From positions 295,316-346,045 of the forward strand of contig JBBHKE010003125.1 in assembly GCA_037447655.1 (NCBI GenBank): a stretch of 50,730 nucleotides of DNA, given 5' to 3'. Position 1 is the stretch's first letter. Every line of letters starts with the position of its first letter. Positions 11,123 to 22,915 of the stretch are shown piece after piece. This DNA is from Zygnema cylindricum. Taxonomy: Eukaryota; Streptophyta; Zygnematophyceae; Zygnematales; Zygnemataceae. The notes under the pieces were generated by a model. That model did not search any database. It saw nothing but the letters and a program-made list of their open reading frames with translations, and was not told the DNA's origin. The position numbers and the translations under genes are program-made.

Positions 11123-14100
11123 ATGGAGACCACAAAATTTCAGGTTATGGGCCCACCCTCTAGGGTGCCCATATTTCATGGATCAGACTTTCTTTATTGG
11201 GAAATGATGATGGAGGGAGAACTATTTGAGAAGCATCTATGGGGCATAGTGTCTGGACAAATTCGATGCCCACCTCCACCTGGGTTTGGAGGGACACGTT
11301 TTTCTGGCACCTCCGCCTCTACAGTTGGTAGAACAACTGCCACCATCACCGAGGATGAAGATGAGGAAGGAGAAGAGATTGTCATGGAAGGAGAAAAAGA
11401 AGGATTTGCAACTCAAGTAACACCATTGCCGAAGGCGATACCAGCAGCAGCACCACCAGCAACAACGACAAGGGTTCAGACCGAAAGATCAGAGTATGAA
11501 AAGTGGAACTAGAAAGACAAGGTTGCTAAGCTCTTAATTCTTAAAAGTGTAGCAAAGGGCATTGCCATTCCCCTTATGCATGTCAAATCTTCATCTCAGA
11601 TTTGGATATCACTAGTTAACAAATATAAGAGTGGATCATTGTAGCAGCAACAGTTGGCAGAAAATAAGATTGCAGCTTATACTTATAAGGGAGGAAGTAT
11701 GGATAATTATTGCAATGATTTAGGAGCATTGTTTGGAGAGTTAGAGAGTGCAGGTAACTCATGGTCTGAGAGACAAAGAGTGAACACATTAATGATGAAA
11801 CTACCAAAAGAGTATGAGAATATCATTAACCGATTGCAGGACATAGGAGATAGCAATTGGAATTGGGATGACACTGTGGGAATGATTTTAGTGAAAGAAA
11901 GCACCATAGAGCTTAGGAGAGGGAGTCCAAGTGTTCAAGCATTGTCTGCAGGAGCTGATTGGCGAAAGCGTGATGAGGAGAGAGGGAAAGATCCCTATCG
12001 AAACTTTGGTGGAAGAGGACAAGGAGGTGGCAAATTTGATAGACAGGGGAGAGGAACTTCTCGAGGAGGATTATGTCACTTCTGCAAGAAACCGGGACAC
12101 TATATGGCAGATTGTGTCAGACTTGCAGATCTTCGACTGAAAGATGGTCAAGGAACCTCAAAGGACGGAGGAAAGAAAAAGGCTTTCCTGACTCAAGTTC
12201 TTGATGAGGAAGTGGAAGAAAAAACTGAACCTGAAGAGGAGCTTGAGGAGCTTCTCCTTAATCCGAAAAACACTGAAAAGCATGTCGACATTCCACGGAG
12301 ACAAAAGTGTGCTTTCGGAGGTAAGAGGGATCCACCCGAGGAAGGGTAGATCATAGACTCAGGGGCTTCAATGTATATGTGCAAAGATAAGCAGTGGTTC
12401 ACTAAACTGAGAAAGATCCCAACAGTTGAGATAGAGTACGGAGATGGTAGAGTAGAAACCACAAGTCTTGTTGGAACTGTTGACTTGAAGGTTCTAGTTG
12501 ATGGAAAGGCCTCAATTGTAACACTCTCAGACGTTCTTTACATTCCACAACTTAGCAAGAACCTAGTCACAACAGCTGTCCTAGATGAAAAGGAGTTTGA
12601 AACAGGAACTAGGAAAGGAATCTTCACAGCAAGCTTTGATAATGAGGTTTATTTCATAGCTGAGAAGGGCAGTCAAGGTATGTTCAGAATTGTACTTTGC
12701 AATGAAAATAGTGTCCTCTACTCGTGTGCAAGTGAGATGATGCTTTGGCATAAAAGGTTGGGGCATGTGCATCTAGATAGATTAAAGAAAATGAAGAAAA
12801 AGGGAATAGTGGAGGGTATTACTTTTGAAGATGATGAGACCTTTGATGATTGTAATGGATGTGCCCAAGGGAAGATTCATTGACTTCCACTTCCAAAGGC
12901 AACCACATTTAGGAGAGAGAAAGTATTAGATCTAGTTCACACTGATGTTTGGGGACCTGCTAGGTATGCTTCACATGGGGGGAAGAGATGGATGTTAACT
13001 ATCACAGATGATTGGTCTAGATACACGAAGGTATACTTTCTCAGACATAAGTCAGAGGTATTAAGATGTTTCAAAGAGTATAAAGTATGGAGTGAAAAGC
13101 TACATGAAACCTCAATAAAAGAGATAAGAAGTGATAATGGGAAAGAATACACCTCAAGGGAATTTGAAGAATATCTTAAAGAAGAAGGAATTCATCATGA
13201 GAAAATTGTTCCCTATAATCCCGAACAAAATGGATTAGCAGAAAGAGTGAATAGAACTTGAGGAGATATGTCCAGAAGTATGTTAAGTGATAAGAGGATA
13301 GGGCTGCAGTTTTGGGCTGAGTCTATGAACTATGCTAATTTCATCAAAAATAGAGTCCTAACTTCAGCAAATAAGGAGGAAACTCTGTATGAGAGGTGGA
13401 CAGGAAGATTGCCTGATTTGTCTAGTTTGAGAGTGTTCGGAAGTCAAGTCTACAGTTTGGATTCCGATAAGACTAAATGGAAGTTAGAGGGAAGAGGGAA
13501 ACCAGGATATCTTGTAGGATATGATGAGAGCACAAAAAAATACCGAGTGTATGACTTGAAAAAGAGAGATATAATTTTGGTAAAACACATAGTGGTGATG
13601 AATGAAGAGAAGTACATTGATCCATTCAAATATAATAAGGAAGTCAAAATCAGATTTGAAACGGATCAGTTTTCTGACTTTGACTTTGAAAATGAAGAGA
13701 AGGAAGAGGGAGAAAAAGAAAAATCTGCAGATCTACCAAAGGAGAAGGAGGAAATGACAACATCCGAGGCAACGCCACAATACGAAGTGGAAACCGATGA
13801 GGAACTTGATGAGACACCGGAATTGGAAGATAGGGGAGCTGAAAATCTCCCTAAACGAAACCCAAGGATGCCTTCCATACCGGCGTCCGATTTTGAAGGG
13901 GGAAGAAGAAGTAGTAAACGACTTCAAGAAAGACAAGTAAATAACCAACTCACAAAGATGTCTCACCCAGATGAACCTCAAACATACTTAGAGGCCATAA
14001 ACACTCCAGAAAGTAGCCGGTGGATCACAGCTATAAATGAAGAAATGGCCTCTATCATGGAAGCAAATACATGGGAGTTGGTAGATTGTCCACCTGACCA

Positions 14101-15549
14101 AAAACCGATCGGATGTAAGTGGGTGTTTAAACTTAAATTAAACCCGGATAATACCATTGAGAGGTACAAAGCTAGGTTAGTTGCAAAAGGTTATACACAG
14201 AAAGAGGGGATAGACTACGAAGAAACCTTTGCACCTGTAGTCAGATTTCCTTCGGTTAGAATCCTTTTAAGTATAGCCGCAGCGGAGGATATGGAAATCC
14301 ACCAGATGGATATTAAAACTGCCTTTTTGCACGGAGAGTTGGAAGAAGAAATTTACATGAGGCAACCGGAAGGATTCGTGGAAAGTGGGGAAGAAAACAA
14401 AGTTTGCAAACTGATAAAATCACTCTATGGGCTTAAGCAAGCCCCGCGACAGTGGAATATAAAGCTCGACGAATTTCTGACCGGTTTGGGGTATATCAGA
14501 ATTAGTTCAGATCACTCTATATATTTATTTGAGGATGAGAATGGAGTGATATTTATTGCTATTTATGTGGATGATTTGTTGGTCTTAAGCAAGTCCTTAG
14601 ATAAAATTAACAAACTAAAACGGGATTTTAGAAGCAACTTTGATAAGAAAGATCTTGGCGAAGCAAAGTACATTTTGGGAATTCAGATGGAGAGAGATAG
14701 AGGGAATAGAATTATAAGAAACACTCAAAAAGAAGCAATCGGTAATATGCTAGAAAAATTTCAAATGGAGAAAGCAAACGGATGTACTACTACCATAGAT
14801 TTGAAGAAAAGTGAGTGAGGGGAGTGAAGAGGGAGGAATATTCGTCACTAATGATGAGATGGACGAGATAGAAAGAAAATTTATGGAAAATATCCCTTAT
14901 CGGCAGATTGTAGGCAGTTTAAAACTGTACCCGTCCGGATATAGCTGCAGCTGTAGGTGTCCTTAGTAGAAATCTAAATGAACCAAGAAAGAGAGATTGG
15001 GAGGCTGCCAAAAGGGTGATGAGGTATCTGGTGGGGACAAGGGAATTATGGTTGCATTTGGGAGGGGAGCACACTGACATCACCACTTGGAGTGATGCCA
15101 GTTATGGAGATGTGCCTTTAAGGAGGTGTACGACTAGATATGTATTGCAAATTGGATCCGGTGCATGTTGTTGGAGTAGCAAGCAACAAAAAGTAGTTGC
15201 TCAGTCCACTATGGAGGCTGAATACATGGCTTCTTGTGCTGCCACCAAAAAATTAATGTGGGTTAAATCTCTTCTTGAAGAACTTGGGTTTATGAAGTCT
15301 GGAACTCAAAATGTTTTTTGTGATAATCAAGCTGCTATCTCGATTACAGCTAATCTAAAACATCACTTCAAAGCTAAGCATATGGATATTAGACTAAGCT
15401 TTGTCAAAGAGAAGGTAGAAAATAAAATCATTAAACTGGTTCATAAAACTGATAGAGAAATGATTGCAGACATGATGACAAAAGCAGTGCCTTCCCCTAA
15501 GTTGATTTATTGCAGAGAAAACTGTGGATTAAAATTGAAAAGTGACTAG
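11123..15549 (+). pseudogene. Copia A gag-pol polyprotein, disrupted
   Basis: Single Gag-Pol frame that begins at an ATG inside the 5' LTR. Visible parts in order: a Gag core; zinc knuckle CHFCKKPGHYMADC near 12074-12115; protease DSGAS at 12356-12370; integrase zinc domain (HKRLGHVH ... CNGCAQGK, about 12748-12874); integrase catalytic residues in HTDVWGP, RSDNGKEY and PEQNGLAER; an acidic linker; reverse transcriptase with YVDD at 14564-14575; RNase H with WSDASYG, STMEAEY and FCDNQAA. Stops interrupt it at 11510, 11642, 12347 (where element C has Trp), 12881 and 13259. Frameshifts lie near 14810 and 14925, the second with a small deletion just before the RNase H region. With these repaired the frame would be continuous, which is typical of copia. 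Not autonomous as it stands. Confidence 0.93.
11148..11166 (+). other. Candidate primer-binding site of copia A
   Basis: TGGGCCCACCCTCTAGGGT begins 5 nt after the LTR end and is identical in element C (33837-33855). It begins TGG, as expected for pairing with a tRNA CCA end, but is not the common plant initiator-Met site (TGGTATCAGAGC). The same bases encode Gag residues MGPPSRV. Confidence 0.4.
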
Positions 15550-15550
15550 G

Positions 15551-15562
15551 AATTAAGGGGAG
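15551..15562 (+). other. Polypurine tract of copia A
   Basis: AATTAAGGGGAG directly before the 3' LTR; the same AAGGGGAG core precedes the 3' LTR of element C and, reversed, of B. This is the expected plus-strand primer. Confidence 0.85.
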
Positions 15563-16451
15563 TGTTGAAAAGAGGTAATTAATAGTTCACTTCCCTGTTT
15601 TAGTTTTGTTTTAAAGAAAGAGAGTAAGGATCAAAGGCGCGCCATGGCTGCCGTCATACTTAGAAAGTGGCAGTTTTTGCAGTTAAGGGTATTTTGGCTA
15701 AAATGATGCCTAGGTCTAGATTTGAACCTGTGACCTCTAGATTCTTTATAGCCTAACGCCTTAACCATCAAGACGTTACGACGATACTCGTGACGGATTT
15801 CATAAATATATAAACATTAACAAAACAGCTAATTAACAGGAGACTAACCAAAAGGAGAAATTTCTGCATGTACGCGAATCTGAACCGTGTAAAATATGTT
15901 TTGATCGGACGGCCGACATTATAGCCGCCACGCGAAGTGAGCTTTTTGGCGGCATACGGATAAAGCGTCACGCGGTGCCACGTGGCGCCACATTATTTGA
16001 TACCGGAGAAGATGGGAGGAGGAACCATGGCTTCCGATATGACAGGTGTCACCTTGTAGACCTTGTCGTACAATGGTTCTACAATAAGTACATCGCCCAT
16101 TGTACCTTCTTGTACTTTATAGTGTTCCTATTGGACTAGGGTTTAATAGTAGGTAGTCGTGAGTAGGCAGACCGAGACTTAGTAATATTTAGGTACCTCT
16201 CTCTCTAAGAGAGCTTGTAACTATAAAGGTCATCTTTGACCAGCCATAACTTACTGCTCGGGTGAGCAAATTCAGTGATTCTTTTTGCGTTTCACTCACG
16301 GGAGTCTTGTCCTCACAAGGGTGAGAGTGGTCAGAATATTTGTGTGCCTGGGCGGCGCTTATTTAGCGGGAAAGTTGAAGGGGCAAATATTATCCTAGAG
16401 GCTTTACATAGGCTGCTCATTCTGTGGGTCAATGGAGACCAAAGAATATCA
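15563..16451 (+). repeat. 3' LTR of copia A
   Basis: 889 bp, near-identical to the 5' LTR. Ends AAAGAATATCA, followed by the TATAT target duplication. Confidence 0.95.
15700..15780 (-). other. tRNA-like module antisense to LTR A (3' copy)
   Basis: Minus strand: A box TGGTTAAGGCG, B box GGTTCAAATCT 39 nt downstream (start to start), and a TTTT run at the complement of 15700-15703. Spacing is close to that of a tRNA gene without an intron. Confidence 0.5.
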
Positions 16452-16527
16452 TATATCGACACTGGCGTTATCCCCAACAAATAACCCATATTATTGGTTT
16501 TTCATCGCGATAACCACGGAGAGAAAG

Positions 16528-18137
16528 GTACATTTTAAGTACACGCTGGTACAATTTAAGTACCACTAAATTTAGATTTGACTAACAATCAATTGAATTG
16601 CTTGGACTTTCAAAATGTTGTAACAAGTGGTCAAACTTTTGCCGCGCTTGTGAATGTCGACCGTCATAATAAAATCATTAATTCACACGGCTGGCGAAGG
16701 TTTACGCTAACAAAACTGCGACAACCAGATGTAAATAAAAGTGTTGCAGACAGTCATTTTCTGGCTTTACGCGAGCTCCACTTAACGAGCACATGTTGGC
16801 TTTTAACTTTAGCAGCAAAATTGAAATTAAATCATGAATCGTTACATTGAACTTAGTGTGAAGTTCTATTAGACGAAAAGTGAGGTTGTTTACAGATATT
16901 CGGACCTCTCCGTACTACGCCGTACCTTTTATTTTGCTTTTATCCGGAAACAACATTACGAAGAATCTTGCCAATATTCTCCAAAGGTCTGAAAGTTAAC
17001 AATGACCGTTGGATATTTTTTCGCGAAGCATTCGCTTCGAAAGTTTCCGTAATTGGTGATGTACCTCGCGAGGTACATCACCAATTACAAAAAAAATTGA
17101 GCCGCGACACACGCTAGATAATGAGCATACGTGTCAAGATGGCAACCAACGGAAATCAAATATTTTTGCACACGATATACGCATTCAAAAATCCAACAGA
17201 AAACACAAACGAAATCTCGCAACGCACTTTTGTCACGCTATTTTTTTTTAGCGCCCATTTGTAACACTATTACTGGCAACGCTCATTCGTCACGCGTAAA
17301 AACATGAACCCTAAAAAAATGAGGTGGTGTCTGACAAGGCGTTTGCAAAAAGTACAAGAGTTGTGTTGAACAATGACCTGGTACGCACGTACATGATACT
17401 CAAATAAAGATTCTTTGTCGGTGTAAAAATCATTGACGATTTTCAATATGTAATCTATAGCTACGTGTCACCACTCTTCACTAACACGTCGATGATAGAC
17501 TCTACGCATGAACTTCGTTTCAAATTGTTGCATTTTGTAATGTTGGCCGTCCAATTACAAAACGTCCCAATGGAACTTCACCCTTAGGCGCAAATTAATG
17601 AACGACGCTGATTTTTTTTTAAATAAATGAAAAAAATGGGCGTCGTCACACGCGACCAAATCAAGCTACACTATTTATGATTCTCTATTAAATTTCAATT
17701 TAAATGACATTTTTACGCGGTTCCTTTTTATTGTAATGTACAAAGTATATTCCATTTCAGGCGAGTTAATTTATCCGTACAAGATTTCGCGTCGTTCATT
17801 AATTTGCGACTAAGTTCAATGTAACAATTCGCTATTAAATTTTAATTTTGCGGCTAAGTTAAAAGCCAACATGTGCTCTCAAAGAGGAGCTCGCTTAAAG
17901 TCACAAAGTGATTGTCTGCAACACTTTTATTTACATGTGGTTACCGCAGTTTTGTTAGCGTAAACCTTCACCGACTGTATGAAATATTGATTTTATCATG
18001 ACAGTCGATGTTCACAAGCGCGGCAAAAGTTTAACCGGTTGTTACAACATTTTGAAAGTCCAAGCAGTTCAATTGATTGACTGTCAAATCTAAAGTCATC
18101 GGTACTTAAATTGTACTAGCGTGTACTTAAAATGTAC
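16528..18137. mobile_element. Long-terminal-inverted-repeat element, ~1.6 kb
   Basis: The left arm (16528 to about 16860) and right arm (about 17815 to 18137) are inverted copies of each other over roughly 320 bp. The outermost 37 bp are GTACATTTTAAGTACACGCT... on the left and its near-perfect complement at 18101-18137. Long arms and no obvious protein suggest a Mutator-like or foldback non-autonomous element. I found no matching 9 bp or shorter target duplication, so the class is uncertain. The interior contains a 40 bp perfect palindrome (17049-17088). Confidence 0.75.
17049..17088. repeat. 40 bp perfect palindrome
   Basis: Each half is GTAATTGGTGATGTACCTCG followed immediately by its exact complement, with no loop. 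The centre is ACCTCGCGAGGT. Confidence 0.97.
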
Positions 18138-18189
18138 AATCTTTGACAAACTGGTACTTAAATTGTACCAGCGTGTACTTAAAATGTAC
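18101..18189. repeat. Duplicated right terminus, 52 bp period
   Basis: The 37 bp right terminal sequence occurs at 18101-18137 and again at 18153-18189, separated by AATCTTTGACAAACT. Only one copy is needed to close the inverted-repeat element. Confidence 0.85.
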
Positions 18190-18380
18190 AATCTTTGACA
18201 AAGTGACGTAAGTGACTGTGCGCAACCAAAATAGTCATTGCCATGATCAATTCCTTTACAATTTTCAACCTAACAACTATAAGTAATAGACTTACGGCGG
18301 TTTAGTACGACGGAATACATCGTACAGATGTACGGTACAAATCGTTACAATTTATCGCCGAACCTTTTGCTGTCGCAAAG

Positions 18381-18467
18381 AAATTTTCTTCTTCCCACTT
18401 GCCGCACATAAATTTTCTTCTTCCCACTTGCCGCACATAAATTTTCTTCTTCCCACTCGCCGACAGG
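18381..18467. repeat. 29 bp tandem repeat, 3 copies
   Basis: Unit AAATTTTCTTCTTCCCACTT plus GCCGCACAT. Two identical copies and a third that diverges at its end. Confidence 0.9.
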
Positions 18468-18702
18468 TGCCCAATGTTTTTTATACGCCATATGTGTGAA
18501 GACACGTGTGTTTGAGAGAGGGGGCTTACGACAACTCTTGTACGGAAAACAAATCACGGAAAACAGTACGGAAAACAGTACGCACAGGCTGGAAACGTGC
18601 AACAGGTTTTTGTTTTTAGTACTCCGCGCACAAAAATTGTAAAAAACTTCTAACACGTGCGCCAGCAACTGCCTATTCGCTTAGATCATAGAACTTCATT
18701 TA

Positions 18703-18724
18703 AAATCACCTCGCGAGGTGATTT
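18703..18724. repeat. 22 bp perfect palindrome
   Basis: AAATCACCTCG followed immediately by its complement. It shares the 12 bp centre ACCTCGCGAGGT with the 40 bp palindrome at 17049. Confidence 0.95.
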
Positions 18725-20079
18725 CATGTAAAGTTTGAACATGAGCTGAATGGACGCGAAAGTGGGTCAAAATGCGCTAGACGACAAATTGCATTGCTCT
18801 AGACGACAAACTGCAGTACATAAAGTTTCAAGGTAACACAACTTGTACGGTGGTAATTTCAATTTTTTGGTACAGTTGCGGATTTTCTCATTTTTTTCTA
18901 AGTTATGGAGGAAAACGACAGAAAAATAACTTACTTTAGCACATTCGAAAGTACCCTAAGGTTTCGACCGTACACTATTAACTTTTGTATCCTCAGGAAG
19001 CATATATGGTGTTACCGGACAAATAGTACTAAAAAGTACAGTACTCTAGTGTTATGTATTGAAGGCATCTTGTTGATATTTGATATGTACCTAATTTTGG
19101 GTACCCGATAGTCGATATATAGCTCTGATATACTCAGAATTTTTATATTGCGATATTTTGTCAATATATCGAGATACGCCGATATATCGAAGTTTCTTTT
19201 TTTATAATTTCTAGCAGGCCTTTATGCCACCATACTCGTTGCAAAATGTCTTTTTCGGTTATCTGAGTTTTTTGTGCAGTTTTTCTTGTCTGCTTGCAAA
19301 TTATGCTTTTTAAATTAATAGAAATGTGCAATTGGTGTAGCGGCCGACAACTAGAAAACGGCCGACAAGTAGAAAACATAAATTTGTCAGAGTTTCAAAG
19401 TACTGCGGGATTAGTTTGTAGTACTAAAAGTTAAAAACAAGTAAGACGTCTGTATCACCTCCCAAAAATAAAAAACAGAAGTCAAATGATATTTTTTCTA
19501 TTCTAACCGCCTATACCAAACAATAGCTAAAAAAAATTAAGGCATTTATTTTACCGCCATAAAACTTAACCAAGAGAAAGGTAAAAGTATATCGTTTGAC
19601 CTGGAAATGTGTGACGAGTGTCACGATCTTTGGAGTGATGATTAAATCGATGCAAAATTTCTTCCGTTCGATTATGGTGTTGGGACAAATGATATTAAAC
19701 CGATAATTTTTTTTTAATATGCTTTAATTTCTTGTCTGTATTTTTTGGACAAGTCCTTTTAAAATAATATATTGGTAATTGGTGATATACACCTGTGAAT
19801 TTTTTATTTATTTTTGTTTTGTTTTGACAGTTTATGTAAATTGACAAAATTAATGGGATTGACACAATATTTGCAGCAATTTCGTGACCAATGGTGACAG
19901 TGAGACATGTGTCACAATTTACAACTTCTCCACCATTTGAATGCCGAATGAAGGCCAAATGTTGAAAAATCTCAATTCAAAAGCAACACTAATTTGTGTG
20001 ATTACGAGTTAATTTTGTCACTAAAAACAGATTCTCAGTTTGTCTCTGTGCATTTTTCCAATACCTACTCTTTCTTAGG

Positions 20080-20518
20080 AGGGAAGGAGGGAAGAAGGGA
20101 AGGAGGGAAGGAGGGAAGGAAAGGAGGGAAGAAAAGGAGGGAAGGAGGGAAGAAGGGAAAGAATGAAAGAGGGAAGGAGGGAAGGAGGGAAAGAGGGGAG
20201 GAGGGAAGGAGGGAAGGAGGGTAGGAGAGAAGGGAGGGAAAGAGGGAGGGAAAGAGAGAAGGAGGGAAAGAGGGAGGGAATGAGGGAAGGAGGGAAGGAA
20301 AGGGAGGGAGGGAAGGAGGGAGGAGGGAAGGAGGGAGGGAGGGAAAAAGGGAAGGAGGGAAGGAGAGAAAGAGGGAAAGAGGGAAAGAGGGAAGGAGGGA
20401 GGGAAAGAGGGAAGGAGGGAAAGAGGAAAAGAGGGAAAGAGGGAAGGAAGGAGAGATGGAGGGAAGGAGGGAAGGAGGGAAGGAGGGAAAGAGGGAAAGA
20501 GGGAAAGAGGGAAGGAGG
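20080..20518. repeat. GGAAGGAGGGAA purine tract
   Basis: Pure purine on the + strand apart from occasional T. Units are GGAAGGAGGGAA and GGGAAAGAGGGA, distinct from the GGGAGGGA tracts. Frames in both strands are repeat-encoded. Confidence 0.95.
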
Positions 20519-21239
20519 GCAGTTTTCCATTATCTAGTTATTTGGTCCAATTCTTTACATTATTGGACAAACACACAGAAACCCATCTTCTTTTTTTCTT
20601 GTCCATTGTTTTTTTAACATTTTCAAGTCAAATTGCAAGTTTCATTCACATGCATATATTCTGTTTTCAAACGGTTGAAAACTTCACTTCCAATTAAAAA
20701 ATGGTCCGTACAAAAGCATGTGAGAATTGGAAAATAAATAGGTTTACAACATTTTCCGGGGATGGGCAATGACCCCTTTTTTTTTTCTTTTTTTTAAACC
20801 TTTTTTAGCCCATTTTACTAAATTGGCCACTTTGGAAACGATAGTGCTTTGTACGCCTTTCCACTAAAAAAAAAAAAAAAAAAAACGAATTTGAATCTCC
20901 AGTTAAAAAGTGAAGACCTAAGAATAATCAGCATATTCTCTACCAAAACTTTCATTGAAAATCGGAAATTTCTGTGACATGCGAAAAACAATTGTCACAA
21001 AAAAAAATTGTAGACATTTTTGAGAAATCAGACGCAAAACTCCATGAGAAGAGATAAAAATCTAGTCTTTCTATAATACTAAAAATTAAAACAATGTGTT
21101 TTTTTTTTGCTAAAAATCGACTAACAACTACATAATTCTTACTGGCTGCAAGTTGCTCAGGAAAAAACAAACAGCCTGCAAAAACAATGACGACAGATCA
21201 TCATTTGTGTTTGACGAAATTAGTGTGACTTATTCATTA
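20519..21239. other. AT-rich spacer
   Basis: Contains homopolymer T and A runs (near 20778 and 20865). No coding or RNA feature recognised. Confidence 0.5.
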
Positions 21240-21460
21240 CACCACCGTGAATCGTAATTAGGGTTAATAATTTTTTCGCCATTGAAAACATCTTTTCTCC
21301 GTACACATTTGTCCAATTTTCAATTTAAGACCGCCATTCTTAAGCTGAGAATATGACCTTTCAATCGCAACCGTCGGATCCACTATCCGACAAGTGTGTA
21401 CGGAGAAATGATGTTTTAAGAGACGAAAAAAACATTAACGCTAATTACGATTCACGGTTG
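21240..21460. mobile_element. TA-flanked MITE, ~221 bp class
   Basis: TA at 21238-21239 and 21461-21462. The inverted repeats extend about 75 bp inward (CCGTGAATCGTAATTAG, then a TTCTCCGTACACA block). No coding capacity. Confidence 0.8.
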
Positions 21461-21553
21461 TACTAAATTTTCGATCCTATACGGAGTAATTCTATAACGT
21501 AATATTTTTTGGGAATTGCTAATCGCAGAGACGATTTTTGCTGCGCGCAGGTA

Positions 21554-21666
21554 CACCGCGCATCGTTATTAGTGTTATTAACTCTAATTTGGGTTCTTAA
21601 AATCTTGATTTTTTCCCGCAATTAGTATACATGATTTTCGAAATTAAATTAGCAACGCTATTTAAG
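21554..21666. mobile_element. Fragment of pogo-derived MITE
   Basis: TA at 21552-21553, then CACCGCGCATCGTTATTAGT and the TCTAATTTGGGTTCTTAAAA block typical of the right end of the 538 bp class. It breaks off where the hAT-like sequence begins. Confidence 0.65.
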
Positions 21667-22440
21667 GACGTGGACCAACCGTTTTTATTTTTTCAAAATC
21701 TGAGTAACCGACGCCCGACCGAGTTTTGTCACGCTCCAAAATTGTTAACCGTTAACCGACCGTCATTTACGAAAAAAAAATTAACCGAATCTTGACTTTT
21801 AGCGACTAACCGTGCCCGCCCGTAACCGAAAAAAGTACAAAATTAATCAATGTACGACGGAATAAGCCAATAATTACGATTTGTCGCGTTACCTAAGATT
21901 TGCGAAATGAATAGTGTTACTACCGTGTTCAGATTTGCGACGCTTTGTCGCGTTCCCTAAGATTTGCGAAATGAATAGTGTACTGCTGTGTCAGATTTGC
22001 GACACTTTGTCGCGTTGCCTAAGATTTGCGAAATGAATATTTTACTACCGTGTCAGATTTGAGACGCTTTGTCGCGTTCTCTAAGATTTTCGAAATGAAT
22101 AGTGTACTACCGTGTCAGATATTGTCGCGTTCCCTTTGATTTGCGAAATAAATAGCTTACTACAGTACCGTGTCAGATTTGCGACGCTAATCATGATGCC
22201 ACGTACTTCCACGATACCAAAAGTACAAAGAACAATAATGTTGGAAAAAAAAGTACAAAATTTTCATTTTTTTTGGTTTTTTGTTTGACCGACCGTAACT
22301 GACCGTTCTTTTTTTCCTGGTGAGTCAACCGACCGTAACCGCCCTACCCCCAAAATTTGGCAACCGAATCCGTTCCGGATCCGGCGCGGGCGGTCGGTTA
22401 ACGGTCGGTCACGGTTTCGGTTGACCGTTTGCGACCTCTG
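21667..22440. mobile_element. hAT-like non-autonomous element with tandem repeats
   Basis: Ends TTTGCGACCTCTG and shares its interior (CGATACCAAAAGTACAA, CCCCCAAAATTTGG, CCGTTCCGGATCC) with the next element. The left terminus is not found. The CAGAGGTTGC/GCAACCTCTG type of terminus suggests hAT, though an 8 bp target duplication was not found. Contains a 62-64 bp tandem array. Confidence 0.45.
21881..22190. repeat. 62-64 bp tandem repeat, five units
   Basis: Unit core GTCGCGTTCCCTAAGATTTG, continuing CGAAATGAATAGTGTACTAC, then CGTGTCAGATTTGCGACGCT. Units start near 21883, 21947, 22009, 22071 and 22124; the fourth is shortened. Confidence 0.9.
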
Positions 22441-22441
22441 C

Positions 22442-22898
22442 CAGAGGTTGCAAAAGTCAAAATTTTATATACCTGAAACCAACAAATTTGTTTTTTTCAA
22501 AATCTGAACACCCAATACCTGACCGGGGTATGTCACGCTCCTAAATTGTTACACGTTACCCGATACGCTTTTACGAAATAAAAGTTTAACAGAAACTCGA
22601 TTTCCCGCGACTGCCCACATCCGCCCGTACGCAAATAAGTACAAAATTGATGGTACATCTCCCTCATAGTCTCATACCTTCAACGATACCAAAAGTACAA
22701 TGGTGGATAGCATGGACAGTACATAACCTTCATTTTTTTTCGTTTTTTGCTTACCCGACCGTACCCTATTTTTTTTTTTTTTGTGAATCACCTGTCTGAA
22801 TCTGCCCGGCCCCCAAAATTTGGCACCCAAATCCGTTCTGGATCCGACGCGGGCAGTCGGGAAATGGTCGGTATTCGGGCAACCGTTTGCAACCTCTG
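22442..22898. mobile_element. hAT-like MITE, 457 bp
   Basis: Terminal inverted repeats CAGAGGTTGCAAA / TTTGCAACCTCTG. No coding capacity. It lies one base from the previous element's end. Without a clear 8 bp duplication the hAT assignment is tentative. Confidence 0.6.
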
Positions 22899-22915
22899 CC
22901 CCATACACAACGCTA

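Larger units (their letters stand above)
10255..11142 (+). repeat. 5' LTR of copia A
   Basis: Starts TGTTGAAAAGAGG and ends AAAATTTCA. It carries a TATA-like box at 10913-10918, an antisense tRNA-like module at 10392-10475, and an ATG at 11123 that is in frame with Gag. Confidence 0.95.
10255..16451 (+). mobile_element. Full-length Ty1/copia retrotransposon A
   Basis: A complete element of 6197 bp with two LTRs of 888 and 889 bp, TG...CA termini, a perfect 5 bp target duplication TATAT (10250-10254 and 16452-16456), a polypurine tract AATTAAGGGGAG directly before the 3' LTR, and one gag-pol frame in the order Gag, protease, integrase, reverse transcriptase, RNase H. Integrase before reverse transcriptase identifies the copia superfamily. 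The LTRs differ by only a few percent by eye, but the coding region carries several stops and at least two frameshifts, so it is not autonomous now. Confidence 0.97.
18190..20079. other. Non-coding stretch with minor repeats
   Basis: No gene recognised. It contains a 29 bp tandem repeat (18381-18467), a 22 bp palindrome (18703-18724) and, at about 19046-19130, a segment similar to 10168-10254 next to copia A. Remaining sequence is AT-rich with short accidental frames. Confidence 0.5.

Noticed and set aside
18302-18668. Minus-strand ORFs with a GKKKIYVRQVGRR repeat
   Set aside because: Produced by the 29 bp tandem repeat; no other support.
20075-20537. Long Ser/Pro/Phe and Lys/Glu/Gly ORFs on both strands
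   Set aside because: Both strands are open only because the purine repeat lacks stop codons.
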